From NCBI GenBank assembly GCA_018432565.1, contig JAHDSS010000006.1, forward strand, positions 1-5,977: DNA of 5,977 bases. Reading direction: 5' to 3'. The notes under the pieces are model-generated. The model made no database searches. It was not told the origin of the DNA and was given only the letters and a program-made list of their open reading frames with translations. Position numbers and translations under genes: made by a program. Source of the stretch: Kiritimatiellia bacterium (GTDB taxonomy: Bacteria > Verrucomicrobiota > Kiritimatiellia > CAIQIC01 > Lenti-01). Positions 1 to 5,977 of the stretch are shown piece after piece (positions within the stretch are counted from its first letter, which is position 1; each line of letters begins with the position of its first letter).

Positions 1-486
1 CGCCGCGTTCGGGTCCGTGCCCTTCGCCGCTTCCCATCCATCCGGCAGCCCGTCGCTGTCCGTATCCTCCAGCAGCGGGTTCGTTTGGTGCGTCATGACT
101 TCCGCGTAATCGCTCAACCCGTCGCCGTCCGTGTCCGCATCGAACGGATCCGTCCCGTGCGTCACCACCTCGGCGTAGTCATTCAGCCCGTCGCCGTCCG
201 GATCGGCCTGCCAGGGATCTGTCTGATACCCGTGTTCGTCGAGATTCGTCAGCCCGTCACCGTCCGCATCCCCTCCCGCATCGTCAACCGTCGCGTTCAA
301 CCCGTTCGCCAGTTCCCACGCATCCGGCATCCCGTCGCCGTCCGTGTCCCCCGACAGCGGATCGGTCCCGTGAATCAGCGCTTCCTCGTAATCGCCCAGC
401 CCGTCGCCGTCCGTGTCCGCATCGTTCGGGTCCGTTCCCCGCTCCCATTCCGGCCCGTTGCCCAGTCCGTCGCCGTCCGGATCCCC
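1..486 (-). repeat. TSP3 calcium-binding repeat linker T4 (truncated by window edge)
   Basis: Local residues 1831-1992, 162 residues downstream of L4, with seven DxDxDG-type motifs. It starts GDPDGDGLGNGPEWERGTDP and follows T1 almost residue for residue through EEALIHGTDPLSGDTDGDG and DGMPDAWELANGLN. Its middle (DEHGYQTDPWQADPDGDG) is identical to T0 rather than T1. Near the edge it has one extra residue relative to T1 (VMTHQTNP against VALGTDP). It runs off the window at GTDPNAA, so the protein continues downstream. Confidence 0.92.
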
Positions 487-3400
487 CAGCCAGTCGTTCA
501 CCTCCGCCAGTTCCGTCTCGCCCAGTGCCGTCCGGTAAATCCGCACGTCATCGATTTTTCCCTTCCAGTACGATGACGCCGCGTTCACGTGCCCCATCCC
601 GATCAGCAGATCCTCCCGCTCCGCCGCCTCGAAGACATTGGACGATCCCGACACCAGGCACCCGTCCACGTACAGCCGCGCTACGGTCCCGTCGTGGGCC
701 AGCGCCACGTCCGCCCAGCGGCCGGCCCCGGACACCGCCCAGTTGGTCTTCACCAGCAGCGCGTACGGCTCGGAAACACTGCCCGCGATGGCCGCCAGAT
801 GATCGCCCGCCTCCTGGCAGCGAAGCGTGAAGCCCGGCCAGTACGGATCAGAAAAGGCACCGTCCGAGATCACCGTCGGAACCCCCGACGTCGCCCCCGC
901 CTCCTGCCAGATCACCGCCGTCACCGTGAACGGCGCTCCCGTCACCACCGCCCCGCCCGCCTGGCTCACCGCCACATGGGCGTTGCTGCCCTCGAATCCC
1001 AGCGCCCCGCCGCTGCGGCCCGACACCCAGTTGCTCGCCGCCATCTGCTGCAGCAGCCCCGGCCAGTTCGTGGATACCCGGTTCGTGACGAACGTGGACA
1101 CCCCCCCGTCAAACGTCCACCACGCCGCCAATCCGTACGGAACGCCGCCGTCCGATCGCGCATTCAATCCGTGCGCGACTTCCCAGGCATCCGGCAGGCC
1201 GTCCGAATCCGTGTCCGCCGACCGCGGGTCCGTCCCGTGCGTCTCGATCTCTTCCCGGTCGGTCAGCCCATCGCTGTCCGTATCGGCCTCCAGCGGATCG
1301 GTCCCCGCGTTCATCTCCTCGAGATTCGTCAGCCCGTCCTCGTCCGGATCGCCCAGCGCGCCTTGGTCGCCTGCGTCGGACAGGGGGTTCAAGCCGGCAT
1401 CCGCCTCCCACGCATCCGGAAGCCCGTCGTCATCCGAATCCGGCTTCAGCGGATCGGTGCCCAGGGTGACCGCTTCCGCGTAATCGCTCAGGCCGTCGGA
1501 ATCGCTGTCCGCATCAAACGGACTGGTGGCATGCACGATGATTTCCTGATAGTCGTTCAATCCATCGCCATCGGCATCGGATTCCTGCGGATCCGTGCCG
1601 TATTCGAATTCCTCCCGATTGGTCAACCCGTCTCCATCCGCGTCCTCCGCGGAGTCGTCCAGCAGGGGATTCAAGCCGTTGGCCGATTCCCACGCATCGG
1701 GCAAGCCGTCGTCATCGGCATCGGAATCCGGATCCCGGGGATGCGTGCCCAGCTCCCATTCGCGCCCGTTGGACAGCCCGTCGCCGTCCGCATCCCCCAG
1801 CCAGTCGTTGACCGCCGCCAGTTCGTTCGTCCCCAGCGCCGCCCGATAGATCCGCACATCGGCGATTTTTCCCTTCCAGTGCGAAGCCGACGCATTCACG
1901 TGCCCCATCCCGATCAGCAACTCCGTCTGCGGGAACACATCAAACGCCTGAATCGCGGCATGCACTTCCCGCCCGTCCACGTACAGCCGCGCCGCGGTCC
2001 CGTCGTGCGACAGCGCCACGTCCGTCCAGCGTGCCGCATGGCCGGCCAGCCAGTTGGTCGCCCTTACCGCCGCCACGGCGGCATTGGTGCTGCCCGCATA
2101 CCCCGTCAGCCAGTCCCGGCTGCTCCAGTACCGCAGCGCAAATCCCGGCCACCGGTTCGTCAGGATCAGCTGCCCGTCCGATACCACGGTGGGAAGCGCC
2201 TGCGTCCCCGCGGGATCGTGCCAGATCACCGCCGTCACCGTAAACGGCGCGCCGGTCACCACCGCCCCGCCCGCCTGGCTCACCGCCACCACGTCATCCA
2301 TCCCGTCGAACGCCAGCGCCCCGCCCTTTCCGCGCCCCGCCACCCAGGCGGCATCCGTCATGTGTTGCAGCACCCCTGGCCAGTTGGTCGAAAGCCGGTT
2401 GGATGCAACCGCACCCGCCCCGCCGTCAAACGTCCACCACGCCGCCAAGCCCTGCGACAGGCCGCCGTCGGAGCACGGGTCAAAACTGTAATCCAGTTCC
2501 CAGCCATCCGGCAGACCGTCGCCGTCCGTATCCATCCGCAGCGGATTGGTGCCGTGGGTGCCGGGTTCCTCTCCATCGGTCAATCCATCCCCGTCGGTGT
2601 CGGCCCCCTGCGGATCCGTCCCGAGACCGTATTCCTCCAGGTTGGTCAATCCATCGCCGTCCGCGTCCGCGGCCGCATCGTCCAGCCCCGCGAGCAGTCC
2701 GTTTTCCGCCTCCCAGCCGTCCGGCATTCCGTCGCCGTCCGTGTCCGGATCCTGGGGATCGGTGCCGATCTGATATTCCTGCAAATTGGAAAGTCCATCG
2801 CCGTCGGCATCCAGATGCGCATCCGCCACCAGCGGATCCAGTCCATGGTCCGCCTCCCAGCCGTCCGGCATGCCATCGACGTCCGTATCCATGCGCCGCG
2901 GGTGGGTCCCTTCCGCGTATTCCTCTTCGTTTGTCAGCCCGTCGCCGTCCGGATCGGCATCCGCATCGGCCGTATTCGGGTCCGTACCCCGGACCGCCTC
3001 CCAGGCATCCGGCAGCCCGTCGCTGTCCGTGTCCGCCGACAGCGGATTGGTCCCCAGCGCCGTTTCCGTGCCGTCGGTCAGTCCGTCGCCGTCCGTATCC
3101 GCATCAAACGGATCCGTGCCCAGCGCCGCTTCCTCCCCGTCGGTCAGTCCGTCGCCGTCCGGATCGGCCGCCTGCGGATCCGTGTCTTCGGCGTATTCCT
3201 CCTCGTTTGTCAGCCCGTCGCTGTCCGCGTCCCCCTCTGCATCGTCTGCCGTCGCATCCAGCCCGTTCGCCAGCTCCCAGGCATCCGGCATCCCATCGCC
3301 GTCCGTGTCCGCCGACAGCGGATCCGTCCCGTGTATCAGTGCCTCCGCGTAATCGCCCAGCCCGTCGCCATCCGTGTCCGCGCTGTTCGGGTCTGTTCCC

Positions 3401-5977
3401 CGCTCCCATTCCGGCCCGTTGCCCAGCCCGTCGCCGTCCGCATCCCCCAGCCAGTCGTTCACCTCGGCCAGTTCCGTCTCGCCCAGCGCCGTCCGGTAGA
3501 TCCGCACATCGTCGATTTTGCCCTTCCAGTACGATGCCGATGAATTGACATGCCCCGCGCCGATCAGCAATTCCGGCTGCGGGAAGGCATCAAACGCCTG
3601 GGGAGCGGCATGCACTTCCTTGCCGTCCACGTACAGCCGTGCCGCGGTCCCGTCATGCGCCAGCGCCACGTCCGCCCAGCGGCCCGCATGGCCGGCCAGC
3701 CAGTTGGTCGCCCTCACCGCCGCCACGGCGGCATTGGTATGGCCCGCATAGCCCGTCAGCCAGTCCCGGCTGCTCCAGTACCGCAGCGCGAATCCCGGCC
3801 ACCGGTTCGTCAGAATCAGCTGGCCGTCCGATATCACGGTGGGATACGCCTGCGTCCCCGCGGAATCCTGCCAGATCACCGCCGTCACCGTAAACGGAGC
3901 GCCCGTCACCACCGCCCCGCCCGCCTGGCTCATCGCCACATAGTCGTTGCTGCCGTCGAACTGCAGCGCCCCCCCGCTGCGGCCCGATACCCGGTTGCTT
4001 GCCGCCATCTGCTGCAGCACCCCCGGCCAGTTCGTCGAAACCCGGTTCGTGACAACCATGGCCGCCCCGCCGTCAAACGTCCACCACGCCGCCAGCCCGT
4101 GCGACAGACCGCCGTCCGACCGCGCATCCAATCCGTTCGTGACTTCCCATCCATCCGGCAGGCCGTCTGAATCCGTGTCCGCCGACAGCGGATCGGTCCC
4201 GTGCGTCTCGATCTCTTCCCGGTCGGTCAGGCCATCTCCGTCCGTATCCGCCTCGAACAGATCGGTCCCCGCATTCATCTCCTCGAGATTCGTCAGCCCG
4301 TCGCCATCCGGATCGGCATCCGCATCGGCCGTTGTCGGATCGGTGCCCATCGCCGCTTCCCAGGCGTCCGGCAGCCCGTCGCCGTCCGTGTCCGCATCCA
4401 GCGGATCGGTGCCCAGCGCGACTTCCTCCCCGTCCGTCAGTCCGTCGTCGTCCGTGTCCGCATCGAACGGATCCGTCCCGTGCGTCACGACTTCGTCATA
4501 GTCGTTCAGCCCGTCGCTGTCCGGATCGGCATTCTTCGGATCCGTGCCGTGACCGTGTTCCTGCAGGTTGGTCAGCCCGTCGCCGTCCGCGTCCCCCGCC
4601 GCATCGTCCACCTGCGGATCGAGCCCGTTCGCCAGTTCCCACGCATCCGGCATTCCGTCGCCATCCGTGTCCGCCAACAGCGGATCGGTCCCGTGAATCA
4701 GCGCTTCCTCGTAATCGCCCAGCCCGTCGCCGTCGGTGTCTGCGCTGTTCGGGTCCGTTCCCCGCTCCCATTCCTCCCCGTTGCCCAGTCCATCACCGTC
4801 CGCATCCCCCAGCCAGTCGTTCACCTCCGCCAGTTCCGTCTCGTCCAGCGCCGCCCGGTAAATCCGCACGTCGTCGATCTTCCCCTTCCAGTACGATGAC
4901 GCCGCATTCACGTGCCCCATCCCGATCAGCAGGTTCTCCCGCTCCGCCGCCTCGAAGACATTGGACGAACCCGACACCAGGCGCCCGTCCACGTACAGCC
5001 GCGCCGCCGCCCCGTCGTGCGCCAGCGCCACATCCGCCCAGCGGCCCGCCCCGAACGCCGCCCAGTTGGTCCGCACCAGCAGCGCGTACGGTTCGGAAAC
5101 ACTGCCCGCGATGGCCGCCAGATGATCGCCCGCCTCCTGGCAGCGAAGCGTGAAACCCGGCCAGTACGGATCGGCGAAGGCGCCGTCCGAGATCACCGTC
5201 GGGACTCCCGACGTCGCCCCCGCCTCCAGCCAGATCACCGCCGTCACCGTGAATGGCGCACCCGTCACCACCGCCTCGCCCGCCTGGCTCACCGCCACAT
5301 GGGCGTTGCTGCCCTCGAACCCCAGCGCCCCTCCGTTGCGGCCCGACACCCAGTTGCTCGCCGCCATCTGCTGCAGCGCCCCCGGCCAGTTCGGCGACAG
5401 GCGGTTGCTCGCGACGGACCCTTCGCCTTCGTCGAACGTCCACCACGCCGCCAGCCCGTGAGACAGCCCTCCGTCCGAACGCGCATCCAAACCGTTTGTG
5501 ACTTCCCAGCCGTCCGGCAGGCCGTCTGAATCCGTGTCCGCCGACACCGGATCCGTCCCGTGCGTCTCGATCTCTTCCCGGTCGGTCAGCCCGTCGCCAT
5601 CCGTGTCGGCCTCATACGGATCGGTCCCCGCGTTCATCTCCTCCAGATTCGTCAGCCCGTCCCCGTCCGGATCGGCATCCGCATCGGCCACCTGAGGATT
5701 TGTTCCTTGAAGCACTTCCCAGGCGTCCGGCAGGCCGTCGCCGTCCGTGTCCGCATCCAGCGGATCGGTGCCCAGCGCCGTTTCCGCACCGTCGTTCAGC
5801 CCGTCGCCGTCCGTGTCCGCATCAAACGGATCCGTCCCGTGCGTCACGACCTCGTCATAGTCGCTCAATCCGTCGCCGTCCGGATCGGCCTGCCAGGGAT
5901 CTGTCTGATACCCGTGTTCGTCGAGATTCGTCAGCCCGTCACCGTCCGCATCCCCTCCCGCATCGTCAACCGTCGCG
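1..5977 (-). CDS. Giant LamG-like / thrombospondin type 3 repeat protein, internal part (both ends outside the window)
   Basis: One uninterrupted minus-strand frame of 1,992 codons fills the window; base 5977 belongs to the next codon upstream. No in-frame stop was found on full translation, and neither start nor stop is present. Domain order by local residue: TSP3 1-173, LamG 174-389, TSP3 390-626, LamG 627-843, TSP3 844-1175, LamG 1176-1393, TSP3 1394-1614, LamG 1615-1830, TSP3 1831-1992. The linkers are dominated by Asp, Gly, Thr, Pro and Glu, so the protein is very acidic. Only four cysteines were seen, fitting an extracellular bacterial protein not built on disulfides. TSP3 repeats bind calcium through Asp side chains, and LamG-like jelly rolls commonly bind glycans or proteins; a surface adhesin or glycan-binding role is inferred. 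No enzyme domain, signal peptide, membrane segment or sorting signal is visible; these would lie outside. The family assignment is firm, the function is not. Confidence 0.95.
188..295. repeat. 108-bp exact direct repeat, left copy
   Basis: Bases 188-295 are identical to 5870-5977, in the same orientation and codon register (offset 5,682 bases, 1,894 codons). The copy encodes the TSP3 stretch around GGDADGDGLTNLDEHGYQTD in linker T4. Upstream of the match (base 187 against 5869) the copies differ. The other end of the match is set by the window edge, so the full repeat may be longer. Confidence 0.95.
487..1134 (-). other. LamG-like jelly-roll domain L4 (subtype A)
   Basis: Local residues 1615-1830, 216 residues. 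It opens GLAAWWTFDGG and carries APFTVTAVIWQEAG, GRWADVALAHDG, ARLYVDGCLVSG, LLIGMGHV and WKGKIDDVRIYRTALGETEL, ending VNDWL. It is about 89% identical to L1, and most differences fall in the first 25 residues, where L4 instead resembles L2 (FVTNRVSTNWPG). It has two cysteines, one shared with L1 (LRCQEAG) and one of its own (DGCLVSG, codon 658-660), where L1 has Arg. Whether they pair is not known. At DNA level, 770-831 is identical to the matching part of L1. Confidence 0.9.
1135..1797 (-). repeat. TSP3 calcium-binding repeat linker T3
   Basis: Local residues 1394-1614, 221 residues between L3 and L4 with nine DxDxDG-type motifs. The first part is unlike the other linkers: SNGREWELGTHP, DSDADDDGLPD, EFEYGTDPQESDADGDG and HATSPFDADSDSDG, with more DSD and DDD variants. 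The last 72 residues or so, from DPDEDGLTNLEEMNAGTDP (about 1350) onward, return to the sequence that also precedes L1 and L2, including REEIETHGTDP and NGLNARSDGG. The linker is therefore a composite with a visible join. Confidence 0.92.
1798..2451 (-). other. LamG-like jelly-roll domain L3 (subtype B, most diverged copy)
   Basis: Local residues 1176-1393, 218 residues. It begins GLAAWWTFDGG and ends WKGKIADVRIYRAALGTNEL and VNDWL, with ARWTDVALSHDG and ARLYVDGREVHAA between. It shares the B-type core with L2 (LILTNRWPGFALRYWSSRD, TGYAGSTN, AFDVFPQTELLIG) at about 85% overall identity, and has one extra residue at GRGKGG. Unlike the other three copies it has GKIADV instead of GKIDDV and GTNEL instead of xETEL, and its flanking linkers differ most. 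It could be the older copy or one that has escaped homogenisation; sequence alone does not decide. Confidence 0.9.
2452..3447 (-). repeat. TSP3 calcium-binding repeat linker T2 (longest, expanded)
   Basis: Local residues 844-1175, 332 residues with fourteen DxDxDG-type motifs, the longest linker in the window. Its first half is colinear with T1 (GPEWERGTDP, ALIHGTDPLSADTDGDG, DGMPDAWELANGLD, and so on to DPDGDGLTN). It then carries roughly 95 additional residues with further repeats (DTDVDGMPDGWE, DADGDGLSNLQEYQIGTDP, DTDGDGMPDGWE, DGLTNLEEYGLGTDP). It ends in DPCSDGG before L3, with one cysteine replacing the usual ARSDGG context. In DTDVDG the middle Gly or Ser position is Val. The extra repeats lengthen the rod between L2 and L3. 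Confidence 0.92.
3448..4098 (-). other. LamG-like jelly-roll domain L2 (subtype B, mosaic)
   Basis: Local residues 627-843, 217 residues. It begins GLAAWWTFDGG and ends in WKGKIDDVRIYRTALGETEL and VNDWL, with GRWADVALAHDG and RLYVDGKEVHAA between, so it is a standard LamG-like fold. Its middle is subtype B: SDGQLILTNRWPGFALRY, SSRDWLTGYAGHTN and AFDAFPQPELLIG, nearly the same as L3. Its first roughly 40 residues (VTNRVSTNWPG, QQMAASN, GRSGGAL) instead match L4, and its linkers match those around L1. It therefore looks like a B core set into an A-type context. No cysteines are present. Confidence 0.9.
4099..4809 (-). repeat. TSP3 calcium-binding repeat linker T1
   Basis: Local residues 390-626, 237 residues between L1 and L2, with ten DxDxDG-type motifs. 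It begins GDADGDGLGNGEEWERGTDP, a start shared with T2 and T4. It continues through EEALIHGTDP, DGMPDAWELANGLD and NLEEMNAGTD, then REEIETHGTD, DSDGLPDGWEV and NGLDARSDGG at its end. One motif has an extra Asp (DTDDDG). It is the complete version of the linker seen truncated in T0 and T4. T1 plus L1 make a 453-codon unit. Calcium-dependent rod formation is known for the family and is assumed here. Confidence 0.92.
4810..5457 (-). other. LamG-like jelly-roll domain L1 (subtype A)
   Basis: Local residues 174-389, 216 residues. It opens with GLAAWWTFDEG, the usual first strand of bacterial LamG-like (Laminin_G_3) domains. It then shows APFTVTAVIW, GRWADVALAHDG, ARLYVDGRLVSG and LLIGMGHV, and closes with WKGKIDDVRIYRAAL followed by ETELAEVNDWL. 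These are the hallmark strands of the family. The A-specific middle contains GFTLRCQEAGDH and SEPYALLV, with a single cysteine. It is about 89% identical to L4 (23 differences in 216 residues). Such domains usually bind carbohydrate or protein ligands; the ligand here cannot be read from sequence. Confidence 0.9.
5458..5976 (-). repeat. TSP3 calcium-binding repeat linker T0 (truncated by window edge)
   Basis: Local residues 1-173, upstream of LamG domain L1. It holds seven DxDxDG-type motifs, in order DADGDGLTN, DPDGDGLSD, DTDGDGLND, DTDGDGLPD, DPDGDGLTN, DTDGDGLTD and DTDSDGLPD, separated by GTDP turns and DAWE/DGWE tryptophan segments. This is the pattern of bacterial thrombospondin type 3 repeats, where the Asp ladder coordinates calcium and stiffens an extended rod. 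It aligns with linker T1 at a fixed offset of 1,359 bases. It ends in NGLDARSDGG just before L1. Its upstream part is cut off by the window edge. Confidence 0.92.
5870..5977. repeat. 108-bp exact direct repeat, right copy (runs into window edge)
   Basis: This is identical to 188-295 and lies in linker T0. The match is still unbroken at the last base of the window, so it is a minimum length. Because T0 and T4 occupy the same position relative to a LamG domain, another LamG copy followed by this linker is expected just beyond the right edge. Confidence 0.95.

Larger units (their letters stand above)
4099..5457 (-). repeat. 453-codon super-repeat unit (LamG L1 plus linker T1)
   Basis: L1 plus T1 span 1,359 bases. 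The distances L1-to-L2 (1,359), L1-to-L4 (4,323) and T0-to-T4 (5,682 = 4,323 + 1,359) are consistent with one unit being copied in register. T0 and T1 align without gaps over the visible part. The other LamG-plus-linker units differ in length: L2-T2 is 1,647 bases and L3-T3 is 1,317 bases. Calling this the basic duplicated unit is an inference from these spacings. Confidence 0.75.

Noticed and set aside
85..576. Plus-strand open frames at 85-576, 3550-4170, 4201-4899 and 4912-5529 as genes
   Set aside because: They are in the same antisense register as the 984-codon frame and show the same QPVAVR-type shadow repeat. Each ends opposite a Ser TCA codon of the real gene.
827..1483. Ser/Pro-rich plus-strand frames (827-1483, 2786-3352, 3947-4501) resembling serine-rich adhesin stalks
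   Set aside because: The SPSPSVSA pattern is the shifted antisense reading of the GAC-GGC-GAC-GG repeats. It appears wherever TSP3 motifs occur and has no independent support.
589..3543. Plus-strand 984-codon open frame as a real gene
   Set aside because: Its product is a low-complexity Arg/Pro/Val repeat that mirrors the DGDG codons of the opposite strand, with no recognisable domain. The minus frame encodes clear LamG and TSP3 domains over the same bases.
4793..5446. Minus-strand open frame of 217 codons in another phase, Gly/Arg-rich
   Set aside because: It overlaps LamG domain L1 out of frame, has biased Gly/Arg composition caused by high GC, and has no domain signature.
1..5977. CRISPR array or non-coding satellite suggested by the many short repeats
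   Set aside because: Repeats are imperfect, vary in spacing by multiples of three and preserve a protein motif, as expected for coding repeats. There are no constant repeats with unique spacers.
1..5977. RTX, dockerin, cadherin or EF-hand identity for the Asp-rich repeats
   Set aside because: There is no GGxGxDxUx nonapeptide, no paired dockerin helix pattern and no cadherin fold. The DxDxDGLxD plus GTDPxxADTD spacing is that of bacterial TSP3 repeats.
1..5977. A hidden regulatory element, RNA gene, mobile element or defence system
   Set aside because: Every base is accounted for by one continuous coding frame. I saw no tRNA-like or rRNA-like sequence, inverted-repeat terminator, transposase or known defence domain.

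Overview
The window lies entirely inside one very large protein-coding gene on the minus strand. The frame whose codons sit on plus-strand triplets 1-3, 4-6 ... 5974-5976 is open for all 1,992 codons. I translated it end to end and found no stop, frameshift or gap. Neither the start nor the stop codon is in the window, so the gene runs beyond both edges. There is no intergenic DNA, and I see no promoter, ribosome binding site, terminator, RNA gene, insertion sequence or CRISPR array.

The protein alternates two module types. Four LamG-like (concanavalin A/jelly-roll, Laminin_G_3 type) domains of 216-218 residues are joined by long acidic linkers of calcium-binding thrombospondin type 3 (bacterial TSP3) repeats. 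Read in the gene's direction (high to low coordinates) the order is: TSP3 linker T0 (5458-5976, partial), LamG L1 (4810-5457), T1 (4099-4809), L2 (3448-4098), T2 (2452-3447), L3 (1798-2451), T3 (1135-1797), L4 (487-1134), T4 (1-486, partial). I count 47 DxDxDG-type motifs. Residue numbers below are local: residue 1 is the codon at 5974-5976 and residue 1992 is the codon at 1-3.

The modules form a higher-order repeat. L1 and L4 are one subtype (A, about 89% identical); L2 and L3 are another (B, about 85%), giving the order A-B-B-A. Linkers T0, T1 and T4 align with each other with almost no indels, which implies a duplicated 453-codon (1,359 bp) LamG-plus-linker unit. The last 108 bases of the window exactly repeat bases 188-295, so at least one more copy probably continues past the right edge. 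The subtype boundaries do not coincide with the linker boundaries, which points to recombination or gene conversion between modules.

The GC-rich composition and the DTDGDGLPDxWE / GTDPxxADTDGDG repeat style are typical of large secreted or surface proteins in Verrucomicrobiota, Kiritimatiellota, Planctomycetota and similar bacteria. That is only a suggestion: nothing in the window fixes the taxon. The likely role is an extracellular, calcium-stabilised, multi-domain adhesin or glycan-binding protein. The function is inferred from the domain families, and no catalytic domain is visible.
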